From Streptomyces alboniger (GTDB taxonomy: Bacteria > Actinomycetota > Actinomycetes > Streptomycetales > Streptomycetaceae): DNA of 64,000 nt. Positions 50,218-57,569 of the stretch are shown here, one piece after another (position 1 is the stretch's first letter; every line of letters begins with the position of its first letter). Location: assembly GCF_008704395.1 (NCBI RefSeq), contig NZ_CP023695.1:248001-312000 (forward strand), in the 5' to 3' direction. The translations under genes were made by a program, and so were the position numbers. The notes under the pieces are model-generated. The model worked only from the letters and a program-made list of their open reading frames with translations, was not told the origin of the DNA and did no database searches.

Positions 50218-50373
50218 TCATTTCCCCCACGAGATTCGGTCGGTCACTCTGCCACGGGCGGAACCGTCCGCCCTTGGATCCCACGCCCCGTACGACCCGC
50301 GGCACCCCACGTCCGTTGCCCTCCCGCGCGTCACAGCTCTGTCTCCCATGTCACCGAACGGCAACACACCAGC

Positions 50374-50736
50374 TCACACAAGGCCGGTGACGGTCACGGA
50401 CACCCGCAGGGGGGCCCGCGCCCCCGCTACCCGGCGAACGGCCTCGGTGACCGCGGTACGCACCTCGCGGGTGACGTCCACGGCGCGGTGGCCGCGGCGC
50501 AGGACGACGTGGACCTCGACGTGCCATCGCTCGGCGCCGCCGCCCCGCGTCACCCGGACGCCCGAGGACCGGGACGGCCTGCCGGGGCCTTCGCCCACCG
50601 CTCGTCGGCGCGCCAACGAGCTGGAGGCCCGCAGGAGTTGGGCGAGGCCCGGCCGCAGGAAGGCGACCCCGGGTGTACCGAGGACCGCCCCCGCCACCGC
50701 CTCGGTCAGATCACCGGAAGCGAGTTGTTCCGTCAC
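50374..50736 (-). CDS. Asp23-like small protein of the ECF locus
   Basis: A 120-residue protein. The second half WHVEVHVVLRRGHRAVDVTREVRTAVTEAVRRVAGARAPLRVSVTVTGL has the Asp23/Gls24 beta-alpha-beta pattern (v-x-v-x-h...v-a-x-x-v-x-x-x-V...V-x-V-x-V). The N-terminus TEQLASGDLTEAVAGAVLGTPGVAFLRPGL matches the 'V-L-x-x-P-G-V' helix seen in AmaP-type partners. GTG 50736 overlaps the stop of the preceding gene (GTGA). Third in the sigma operon. Confidence 0.68.
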   Translation of the reverse strand: MTEQLASGDLTEAVAGAVLGTPGVAFLRPGLAQLLRASSSLARRRAVGEGPGRPSRSSGVRVTRGGGAERWHVEVHVVLRRGHRAVDVTREVRTAVTEAVRRVAGARAPLRVSVTVTGLV

Positions 50737-51449
50737 GGTCGCCTTCCCTCCACTGTGTCGTCGGTGCCGCCGGCGGTGTCGGTGACGTCGGCGATCGTCA
50801 CGTCGACGGCCGTGACCCGCATGCCCAGTTCCGCGTCGACCGCCTCCAGGACCCGGCGGCGGATCCGCTCCGCGACCTCCTGGAGGTGCCAGGTGAGGGC
50901 CACCTCCACTTCGAGGCGGATGCCGACCGGGCCACGCCGCAGGCGTCCCGCCGGCACGGCCGAATCGGCGTGGGCGTCGGCGTCGGTACCGGCGTCCTGA
51001 GCCCGGACCTCGATGCGGCAGCTGCCCGCCCGCACCCCGGGCAGGGTCTCCGCCGCCGCCCGGACGGTTCGTGCGGCGGCCGCCTCCACGATCCACGCGT
51101 CCTCTTCCTCCTCGCCCAGCGGGAGCGTCCGGCCGGGCCGCAGTTCGAGCCGCACCACGTCCATGACGCGGCCGACGAGCGCGGAGGCGTCGATCTCCCG
51201 CTCCCGCGGTTCCGTCTCGCGTGCGGCGGAGACGACCTCCTCCAGATGGCGCAGGGTGTTCAGCGCCTCGGTGCAGTGCGGGCACGCGGCGGCGTGGGGG
51301 TCGGACTCGCCGGTCTCCCACCGCTCCCACACGCTCCACAACTCCCGCCCGCAGGGCAGCGGTTCCCGCTCCGCGAGCCCGCCCGCCTGCTCGCCCCCGC
51401 CGACCGCCCCGCGCTCCTCGCCGGGCCCGGTCTCCTCGTTCACCGCCAT
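50733..51449 (-). CDS. zinc anti-sigma (ZAS) / Asp23 fusion protein
   Basis: A 238-residue soluble protein. CGRELWSVWERWETGESDPHAAACPHCTEAL carries Cys33, His52, Cys56 and Cys59 in the C...H-x3-C-x2-C arrangement of zinc-binding anti-sigma domains. The C-terminal part (about 140-225: GIRLEVEVALTWHLQEVAERIRRRVLEAVDAELGMRVTAVDVTIADV) is an Asp23-like domain. No transmembrane helix. It starts 10 bases inside the end of the ECF sigma gene, the place of a cognate anti-sigma factor. Binding to the sigma factor is inferred. The fusion may let Asp23 partners control the sigma factor directly. Confidence 0.75.
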   Translation of the reverse strand: MAVNEETGPGEERGAVGGGEQAGGLAEREPLPCGRELWSVWERWETGESDPHAAACPHCTEALNTLRHLEEVVSAARETEPREREIDASALVGRVMDVVRLELRPGRTLPLGEEEEDAWIVEAAAARTVRAAAETLPGVRAGSCRIEVRAQDAGTDADAHADSAVPAGRLRRGPVGIRLEVEVALTWHLQEVAERIRRRVLEAVDAELGMRVTAVDVTIADVTDTAGGTDDTVEGRRP

Positions 51450-52030
51450 GCGGCCATCGCCTCCGTGAGATAGCGCCGCGCCCTGAAGACGCGGCCGCGC
51501 ACCGCCTCCGGACTGATCCCGACCGACTCGGCGATGGATTCGTAGGACAGGCCGTTGAGCTCGCGCAGCACCCAGCACACCCGTTGTTCCGGGGACAGCC
51601 CCGCCATCGCCCTGGTCAGGTCCGCCACCGCCGCGTGCCCCTCGGCCACCCGGGCGGGCGAGGCCTCGTGCTCCGGTGCCTGCGGCTCGGGCACGCCCTC
51701 CAGATGTACCGCGGGCCGGCGCGCGCGCAGCACATTCAGGCACCGGTTCGTGACGATCCGGTGTATCCAGGTGCCGAACCGCGCGTCCCTGCGGAACTCC
51801 GGCAGCTTGCGCCACGCACTCACGAAGGACTCCTGCACGGCGTCCTCGGCCTCGGTCCGGCTTCCCAGCAGCCGCGTCGCCAGCCGCAGCAGCCCCGGGG
51901 CATGGCGGCGCACCAGCTCCTCGAAGGCCTCTTCGTCGCCTTCCCCTGCACGCACCGCCAGCAATCCGTCGTCGCGCCGCGCCGACTCGTCCGGTACGTC
52001 CTGCGGCGCTCTGCCCCGCTCCCCGGGCAC
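51440..52030 (-). CDS. ECF sigma factor (sigma-70 family)
   Basis: A 196-residue ECF sigma factor. Region 2: FEELVRRHAPGLLRLATRLLGSRTEAEDAVQESFVSAWRKLPEFRRDARFGTWIHRIVTNRCLNVLRARR. Region 4: LSPEQRVCWVLRELNGLSYESIAESVGISPEAVRGRVFRARRYLTEAM. No extra domains. GTG 52030 with GAGGAG upstream. The adjacent gene codes for its probable anti-sigma, and the divergent operon encodes Asp23/AmaP-like proteins. A CGTAACG...CGTGTG element upstream recurs on the other side of the gap, so it may drive itself and the divergent genes. Confidence 0.92.
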   Translation of the reverse strand: MPGERGRAPQDVPDESARRDDGLLAVRAGEGDEEAFEELVRRHAPGLLRLATRLLGSRTEAEDAVQESFVSAWRKLPEFRRDARFGTWIHRIVTNRCLNVLRARRPAVHLEGVPEPQAPEHEASPARVAEGHAAVADLTRAMAGLSPEQRVCWVLRELNGLSYESIAESVGISPEAVRGRVFRARRYLTEAMAAWR

Positions 52031-52063
52031 ACGCGGCTCCTCTCATCCAGGTCGTGCTCGTAC

Positions 52064-52162
52064 GACACACGGAAGGCCGCCCGCGTTACGCGGCGAGGGC
52101 ACGTTACCTCCCGGAAGGAGAAGTTCTTCCGAGGCGCGTAACGAATCCCCTTCGGTCGTGTC
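52064..52162. promoter_or_regulatory. paired divergent promoter elements, ECF / Asp23 gap
   Basis: Plus strand: CGTAACG (52137-52143), 13 bases, CGTGTC (52157-52162). Minus strand: CGTAACG (52090-52084), 12 bases, CGTGTGTC (52071-52064). These point outward to the two operons and resemble AAC / CGT ECF promoter halves, though the AAC-to-CGT distance (13-14) is a little short. Candidate promoters for the locus's own sigma factor. Confidence 0.5.
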
Positions 52163-52246
52163 AGACAAGCGGGGAACCGGGCACCCGGACCGGTACCGAA
52201 CGAGATCAGGGCTCCACACGACATTCGATTCCGAGGAGACGCGGGC

Positions 52247-52783
52247 ATGGCGAATCAGGACATCCACTCGAACGCGACCACGTCCGGTGGCATCGACACC
52301 GGATCCACCGGCTCCACTGGCTCCACCGGCACGATCCACAAGAGCGCGGGCACCACCACCGTGACGGGCGGCACCGGGCCGGGCGAGCCGGCAGCCACCC
52401 GCGGGAAGACCTCCATCGCCGATGTCGTGGTCGTGAAGATCGCCGGGATGGCGGCACGGGAGATCCCCGGCGTGTTCGACATGGGCGGCGGCCTCTCGCG
52501 CACCATCGGCGCGGTCCGCGACCGCGTCCCGGGCGGGCGTCCCAACGTGGGACGCGGGGTGAAGGTCGAGGTCGGCGAGCGGCAGACGGCGATCGACCTG
52601 GACATCGTCGTGGAGTACGGCGTGCCGATCACCGACGTCTCCCACGATGTGCGCGAGAACGTCATCGCGGCCGTGGAGCGCATCACCGGCCTCGAGGTCG
52701 TCGAGGTCAACGTCGCGGTCAACGACGTACGCCTGCCCGACGACGACACCACGGACTCGGCCGGCGAGACGCGCGTGGAGTGA
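52247..52783 (+). CDS. Asp23/Gls24-family envelope stress protein
   Basis: A 178-residue protein. A Thr/Gly/Ser-rich N-terminus (residues 8-50) precedes the Asp23 domain: RGKTSIADVVVVKIAGMAAREIPGVFDMGGGLSRTIG ... GVKVEVGERQTAIDLDIVVEYGVPITDVSHDVRENVIAAVERITGLEVVEVNVAVNDVRLPDD. It is the canonical member, and first gene of the plus-strand operon, divergent from the ECF sigma. In Firmicutes Asp23 sits at the membrane through AmaP; AmaP-like proteins lie just downstream here. Confidence 0.92.
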   Translation: MANQDIHSNATTSGGIDTGSTGSTGSTGTIHKSAGTTTVTGGTGPGEPAATRGKTSIADVVVVKIAGMAAREIPGVFDMGGGLSRTIGAVRDRVPGGRPNVGRGVKVEVGERQTAIDLDIVVEYGVPITDVSHDVRENVIAAVERITGLEVVEVNVAVNDVRLPDDDTTDSAGETRVE

Positions 52784-52824
52784 CGCTGCTGCCCCCTGTC
52801 TCCTTCTGCGGTGTGAGGTGAGTG

Positions 52825-53010
52825 GTGAGCACAGCTCTGGTAGGCATGATCGCCGGGATGGCCCTGGGGTTCGCCGGATGGTTCGGCGGTTTCGGCGCCT
52901 TCCTCCTGGTCGCGGCGCTCGGCGCGGTCGGCTTCGTCGCGGGGCGCCTGGTGGAGGACGGCACGGACCTGCGGGACTTCCTCGGCGGCCGTGACCGGGG
53001 GCGGCGATGA
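52825..53010 (+). CDS. small membrane protein of the Asp23 operon
   Basis: A 61-residue protein with two close helices (ALVGMIAGMALGFAGWFGGFGAFLLVAALGAVGFVAGRL) and an acidic/basic tail EDGTDLRDFLGGRDRGRR. This is the place and look of the DUF2273-like small protein in Asp23 operons. GAGGTGA precedes two GTG codons (52822, 52825). Its stop overlaps the next ATG by 4 bases. Confidence 0.75.
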   Translation: MSTALVGMIAGMALGFAGWFGGFGAFLLVAALGAVGFVAGRLVEDGTDLRDFLGGRDRGRR

Positions 53011-54005
53011 GCACGCCTGCGGCGGACCGCGGCTCGACGACCGTGTCCGAGCGCGCGGTGCGCCGCATCGCCGAGCGGGCGGCCACGGAGGCCCTGGCCC
53101 CGGGTGAGGTCCACGTGGGCCGGGGCTCGGCGGCCGTACGCGGTCGCCGGGCCCGGGTGGGCGTCGCCGTGACGCTGCCCTACCCCGCCGTCCTCGACGA
53201 GGCGGGCGAGCGGGTGCGTTCGTACGTCGCCGACCGCACGGCCGGGCTCACGGGTCTGGTCGTGCCCTCGACCCGGGTCCGGGTTCGCGAGCTGCGGGTG
53301 CGGGAGCGGGAGCGGGAGCGGGAGCGGGCCGAGGGGACGGTCGCGCTGCCTTCGGAGGGGGCTTCGCGCGAGGGCCGGGCGTGGCGGCCGTGGTCCCAAC
53401 GCCGGTTTCCCGTCGCGGTGTTGGCGCTCCTCTGTGCCGCGCTCTGCGGCCTGTTGCTGTACGACGTGGTGTCCGTGCACGCGGGCGACCGCTCTCCCGC
53501 GCGGTGGCGGGCCCACCTGATGGACTGGCTGGTCACACACGGTCCGGACAGGGGTGCCTGGCCCGGCGCGGCGATGGCGGCGGCCGTGTTCCTCCTCGGC
53601 GTGGCGCTGTTGGTGCTGGCCGTCACTCCGGGGCGGCGGCGCCTTCTGCCCATGGCGAGGCCGGACGCGGGCGTCCGCGCGGTCCTCGACCGGCGTGCCG
53701 TGGCCTCCCTGCTGCGGGACGCCGTGGCGGAGACGCCCGGTGTCACCCGGGTGCGGGTCGGTGTCGGGCGCCGGCGGGCGCGGGTGCGGGCCGGGCTCGG
53801 GTTCGGCCCGCCGGGTCCCGCGCGCCGAGCGGTGGCCGAGGCGGCTGAGGAGACCTTGGCCGCCTGTGGCCTGGCGAAGTCCTTGCGGCTGAGCGTACGG
53901 GTGCGGACCGAGCCCGCCTGGCGTGCTCCCGCGCCGCCGGAGGCCAAGTCGGCGATCGGTGTAGCCGCTTCGACGCGGAGGAGTGCCGATGAGCCGGCTC
54001 CGTAG
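53007..54005 (+). CDS. Asp23-domain protein with membrane helices and C-terminal AmaP-like domain
   Basis: A 332-residue protein. Residues about 14-95 form an Asp23-like domain (VRRIAERAATEALAPGEVHVGRGSAAVRGRRARVGVAVTLPYPAVLDEAGERVRSYVADRTAGLTGLVV), then an Arg/Glu repeat, two helices (FPVAVLALLCAALCGLLLYDVV, AAMAAAVFLLGVALLVLAV) and a cytoplasmic C-terminal beta-alpha domain (VASLLRDAVAETPGVTRVRVGVGRRRARVRAGLGF). The ATGA overlap on the upstream stop shows operon coupling. It looks like a membrane anchor with Asp23 modules on both sides; DUF6286 is my best family name. Confidence 0.75.
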   Translation: MSTPAADRGSTTVSERAVRRIAERAATEALAPGEVHVGRGSAAVRGRRARVGVAVTLPYPAVLDEAGERVRSYVADRTAGLTGLVVPSTRVRVRELRVRERERERERAEGTVALPSEGASREGRAWRPWSQRRFPVAVLALLCAALCGLLLYDVVSVHAGDRSPARWRAHLMDWLVTHGPDRGAWPGAAMAAAVFLLGVALLVLAVTPGRRRLLPMARPDAGVRAVLDRRAVASLLRDAVAETPGVTRVRVGVGRRRARVRAGLGFGPPGPARRAVAEAAEETLAACGLAKSLRLSVRVRTEPAWRAPAPPEAKSAIGVAASTRRSADEPAP

Positions 54006-54573
54006 CGGCATCAATCGTGTGGCCCTGCTCGCAGTGGCGGCGGGGCTGCTGGTGTCGGGGGTGGTCCTGGCGTCCGCGACCGGCCCGGTCCGCGAGCGGC
54101 TGCCCTCGCACTGGCCCCGGCTCCCCGCCGACCGGACGTGGCTCGACGGGGAGGCCCTCGGGCGCTGGCGGGAGCAGGGCTGGTGGCCGCCCCTTGTGAT
54201 CGCCGCGCTCTGCGTCGGCGTACTGCTGTTCCTGTGCTGGGGCGTGGCGCAGCTGCGCGCGGGGCGCCTGCGTGAACTGCCGCTCGGGCAGCCGGACGTG
54301 ACCCTCTCCGGTGCGGCGCTGGCCGCGGCGCTGGCCGAACGGGCGGGAGCCGTCGACGGCGTGGCCCGCGCGCACGTGACCCTCCTGGGCCGTCCCCGGC
54401 GGCTGCGGGCGCGCATCACGCTGGTGCTGGCCGCCGACAGCCGCCCGGAGGCGGTGCTGCGCGATCTGGCGGGGCAGGCAGTCGCCGAGGCGAGAGCGGC
54501 TGTGGCGCCCCGCGCCCTGGAGGCCGACGTACGCCTGACGGTTCAGCGCCACAGGACGCGCCGTCTGCGCTGA
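53989..54573 (+). CDS. AmaP-like Asp23 membrane anchor
   Basis: A 194-residue protein with two helices (VALLAVAAGLLVSGVVLASATG, PPLVIAALCVGVLLFLCWGVAQL) separated by a 50-residue loop with PADRTWLDGEALGRWREQGW, then a C-terminal domain (LSGAALAAALAERAGAVDGVARAHVTLLGRPRRLRARITLVLAADSRPEAVL) as in alkaline-shock anchor AmaP. GGAGGAG precedes ATG 53989. Overlaps the upstream gene by 17 bases. Last gene of the operon. Confidence 0.82.
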   Translation: MSRLRSGINRVALLAVAAGLLVSGVVLASATGPVRERLPSHWPRLPADRTWLDGEALGRWREQGWWPPLVIAALCVGVLLFLCWGVAQLRAGRLRELPLGQPDVTLSGAALAAALAERAGAVDGVARAHVTLLGRPRRLRARITLVLAADSRPEAVLRDLAGQAVAEARAAVAPRALEADVRLTVQRHRTRRLR

Positions 54574-54624
54574 CGTGCCCGGCCCTTCGCCCCACCCCGT
54601 CCAGAGTGGTCGTGCCGGGCGTCA
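54571..54624. terminator. imperfect hairpin between convergent genes
   Basis: TGACG and CCCGGC (54571-54583, two-base bulge) pair with GCCGGGCGTCA (54614-54624) around a 30-base loop, between the AmaP-like stop and the convergent SnoaL-like stop. Weak; may only be partial. Confidence 0.35.
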
Positions 54625-55020
54625 GGGATGGTCGTACCAGGCGAAGGACACGATCCGCCAGCCGTCCTCGTCCCGGACGAACTGGATGCTCTTCGTCCCC
54701 GATCCCTCGAACGGTTCGCCGTCCAGGATCCCTGACTTGCGGTACTCGCCGAACCGCGCGGCGACATCGCCCACGATCGAGGTGTGCTCGGAGGTCTCCC
54801 ACTCGGAGAACTCGACCAGGCGGCCCTCCGCCAGCAGTCGTTCGCGGGGCTCGATGAACTCCTCCACGGTGTAGACCGTCAACTTCTCGCCCGTACTGGC
54901 GATCACGCCACCCGGGACCATCAGGCGGCGGATCCGGGCGACATCGGCGGCCTTGCCGCCCCGGTTGTCGAAAGCGCCGAAGAACTCGGCGGTCAGCGTG
55001 TCTATCTCACTCTTGGACAT
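54622..55020 (-). CDS. SnoaL/NTF2-like protein
   Basis: A 132-residue single NTF2-like domain: EIDTLTAEFFGAFDNRGGKAADVARIRRLMVPGGVIAS, VYTVEEFIEPRERLL, EFSEWETSEHTSIVGDVAARFGEYRKSG and IQFVRDEDGWRIVSFAWYDH. This is the DUF4440/SnoaL-like fold; enzyme or binding role is not evident. No ribosome site; a TACCGT hexamer (55032-55027) ends six bases before ATG 55020, inside the preceding aminotransferase gene, pointing to a leaderless internal promoter. Confidence 0.8.
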   Translation of the reverse strand: MSKSEIDTLTAEFFGAFDNRGGKAADVARIRRLMVPGGVIASTGEKLTVYTVEEFIEPRERLLAEGRLVEFSEWETSEHTSIVGDVAARFGEYRKSGILDGEPFEGSGTKSIQFVRDEDGWRIVSFAWYDHP

Positions 55021-56231
55021 GGCGCGACGGTAGCAGCGGTGGCGGCTGCCGTCGGGGGGTGCGCGGCCCTCGCGCCCTCTCGCGTCAGGGCGTTGGTGAT
55101 CCCGCGGGCGAGAAGCGGGTCGGCGGGGAGCACGTGCGCGGCGAACCAGCGGGCGGCCCACGGGGCGGGGGACGGCTCGACGAACTCCGCGCCCGCGTAG
55201 TCGTCGAGCGGGGGGTCGTAGACGTATCCGCAGACCACGCCGTGATCCACGAGGCGTTCCAGGAGGGCGTCACGGTCCTGGACCAGGAGCGGGGCCCTGA
55301 ACAGGGGAAGCGGGCCGTCGCACCCCGGTCGCTCGCGCAGCGCCGGAGCCGCCCAGGCGGTGCCCGACAGCAGGGAGACCCCCACGGCTCGCCGGGCGAG
55401 GTCCCCGTCGAGCCGGTCCACACGCAGCTTCAACTGGGCGCGCACCAGGGCCCCGTGGCGTGAGCGGTAACCATGGAGGTCGACGCGTACCCACGGCTCG
55501 TACGCGGTCAGGCCCGGCGCCCGCGACGCGCGGTCCGCGAGCCGAAGCGGGTGCAGCTCCATGCGGAACGCGTCGCGCTCCAGTACGCCCAGGCGCTGCA
55601 TCGTCCGCCACACGGGGCGGACCAGGTGCAGGGCGCGGACGCCCGAACGGGCCAGGGGCCGCAGTGTGGTGGCCAGGTCGGCGCGGAGGCGGCCTGGCAC
55701 CAGGAGTTCGTCGCGCAGCCGTTCCAGCTCGCGGCGGGTGCGGACGCCGTCGACCGCGAGGAATCCGCCGGCCGCTCCCGCCACGTGTTTGGACAGGCTG
55801 AACGCCGCCGCCGTGCCGAATGCGCCGATCGGCCGTCCTTCGACGCGCGTTCCGATCGCGTGGGCGGCGTCCTCGAACAGCGGGATGCCCAACTCGTCGC
55901 AGCGACGGCGCAGTTCGATGACACGGTCCGGGACGCCGTACAGGTTGGTGGTCAGTACGGCGTCCACGTTCCGCCAGGTCGACTCCGGTACGGCGGCGGG
56001 GTCGATGTTGCCGTCCCGGAGGGACACGGGCGCCTGCACCGGGCGCAGGCCCGCCGCGAGGACCACGAAGAGGATCACGTCGTCGTTCACCGGTGACATC
56101 AGGACCCGTGCGCCCGGCCTGCACCAGCGGCGCAGGGCCAGGTAGAGGGCCAGGCGCGCCGAGGGCGTGTAGAGGCATTCGCGTCCGAGCCGCCGTGTCA
56201 TCTGCGCGGCGAGCCGTGATCCGTAGGGCAT
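55002..56231 (-). CDS. DegT/DnrJ/EryC1-type PLP aminotransferase
   Basis: A 409-residue PLP enzyme. CLYTPSARLALYLALRRWCRPGARVLMSPVND is the N-terminal region, LFEDAAHAIGTRVEG holds the PLP-Asp, and FSLSKHVAGAAGGFLAV the Schiff-base lysine (SLSKH). The usual DegT set (for example PVH, F-H/Y-x-x-K) is altered to SLSKH, which occurs in divergent members. It may act on a sugar nucleotide or glycan precursor; neither is proved. ATG 56231 with AAGGTG upstream. The CelD-type acyltransferase gene upstream on the same strand ends 56 bases before it. Confidence 0.72.
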   Translation of the reverse strand: MPYGSRLAAQMTRRLGRECLYTPSARLALYLALRRWCRPGARVLMSPVNDDVILFVVLAAGLRPVQAPVSLRDGNIDPAAVPESTWRNVDAVLTTNLYGVPDRVIELRRRCDELGIPLFEDAAHAIGTRVEGRPIGAFGTAAAFSLSKHVAGAAGGFLAVDGVRTRRELERLRDELLVPGRLRADLATTLRPLARSGVRALHLVRPVWRTMQRLGVLERDAFRMELHPLRLADRASRAPGLTAYEPWVRVDLHGYRSRHGALVRAQLKLRVDRLDGDLARRAVGVSLLSGTAWAAPALRERPGCDGPLPLFRAPLLVQDRDALLERLVDHGVVCGYVYDPPLDDYAGAEFVEPSPAPWAARWFAAHVLPADPLLARGITNALTREGARAAHPPTAAATAATVAPCPRVR

Positions 56232-56287
56232 CGGCACCTTATTCTCTTGGGCTTGTCGAGGAGATGTTCGAGCGAGGGCGGTTGCGG

Positions 56288-57403
56288 TCAGCGCGTACCG
56301 CGCGCATCGCCCGCGGGGTTCGTCCGGCTCGACGTGCGCAGCGTGCCGACCGCCTTCAGCAGCCGGTCGGCCGGATCCCGCAGCCCGGGGTGGGCCAGGA
56401 CCGTGTTGCGCAGGCCCCGCACCGGCCTGCGCCACATCCGGTGCACGGCGGCCACGGGGTGGGGGCGCGTCGCGAAGCCCTCGCCCACCCGCAGCTCACG
56501 GGTCTTGAGCCGGTCCTTGTACTCCTTCTCGCCGCGCCCCATGTCCATGATCCGTACACCCTCGCGGCCGGCCGCCTCGGCCATCCGCAGATGCATCATC
56601 ATTCCGGGCGAGTAATAGCCGAACTCGGGGTCGTACGCCGTGAACCAGGCGGCGAAGACGGTCCGCGAGGTCGGCCCGAAGTGTGCGGCCACCGGCCGGT
56701 CACCGGCGTACAGCACGGACAGCACGCCGGTGAGGTGCTCCTCGCGGACCTGGAAGAGGTGGTCCACGAGGCCGACGATCCAGGGCCGGGCGAAGCGGTC
56801 CATCCGGCCGGTCCTGCGGTACTGGGCCGACTTCCAGCGCATGAGGGTGCGCAGCACGCGCGGATCGCGTTCGTCGTAGACGAACCGCATCTCGCCGACG
56901 TCGCGCCCGAGGCGGCGTTCCTTCTTCAGCGTCGTCCTGGCCAGGCCCGGATAGGTGCCGCGCAGCCATTCCGGGTAGCTGCCGTCGCCGGCCGTCAGGT
57001 CCAGGACCGGCGAGGCGAACGTTCCCGTGACGTACCCGCTGAAAGGTTTCTGCTCCTCAACGAGGTGGTCGAACTCGAGGACGGACAGGTGGCAGGCCTT
57101 CAGCAGGTCCTCGGTGTCCCAGACGACTCCGGGCCGGTGCACGAGTGCCTGGCAGTCGGAGAGGCCGAGCCCGATGGCCCGGCCGACGCCGAAGGGGGTG
57201 CGCTCGAACGGGAGGAAGCCGACCGGCTGGCCGTTCTCCCGCAGGACCGCCAGGTGCGCGCCGCCACGGAACCCGGCCACGGCTTCGGCGAACTCCGGTG
57301 CCAGGAAGGGGTTGGCGTATTCGGGCGACTCGTCCATCGCCCGGTGCCAGGCCGAGCGCAGCGAGTCGCTCAGCGCGTCGAGCCCGTGGATGGTGATGTC
57401 CAC
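56288..57403 (-). CDS. CelD/BcsL-type GNAT acyltransferase
   Basis: A 371-residue protein with a double GNAT layout: first half EYANPFLAPEFAEAVAGFRGGAHLAVLRENGQPVGFLPFER, second half GVLSVLYAGDRPVAAHFGPTSRTVFAAWFTAYDPEFGYYSPGMMMHLRMAEAAGREGVRIMDMGRGEKEYKDRL. Y-x-P-G-x-x-x and D-x-G-x-G-x-x-x-Y-K are typical of the BcsL/CelD exopolysaccharide acyltransferase family. It starts with GTG 57403 (GGGGGAGC upstream). It lies next to the DegT-type gene, consistent with making or decorating a surface glycan. Confidence 0.82.
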   Translation of the reverse strand: MDITIHGLDALSDSLRSAWHRAMDESPEYANPFLAPEFAEAVAGFRGGAHLAVLRENGQPVGFLPFERTPFGVGRAIGLGLSDCQALVHRPGVVWDTEDLLKACHLSVLEFDHLVEEQKPFSGYVTGTFASPVLDLTAGDGSYPEWLRGTYPGLARTTLKKERRLGRDVGEMRFVYDERDPRVLRTLMRWKSAQYRRTGRMDRFARPWIVGLVDHLFQVREEHLTGVLSVLYAGDRPVAAHFGPTSRTVFAAWFTAYDPEFGYYSPGMMMHLRMAEAAGREGVRIMDMGRGEKEYKDRLKTRELRVGEGFATRPHPVAAVHRMWRRPVRGLRNTVLAHPGLRDPADRLLKAVGTLRTSSRTNPAGDARGTR

Positions 57404-57569
57404 CTAACGCTCCCCCCATGCTGACCCGCGCCGCGAGCGCGCGCGTTCCGCGGTCGACGCCCCGTTCGACTGCTCGGCGATGCTCAAAGGTCGCGAAACC
57501 GTACGCACGTGTCAAGGGCGTCGGCGAGCCCGGCTTCCGTCAACCTGGCCTGTAACAGCGGTGGTTGGC

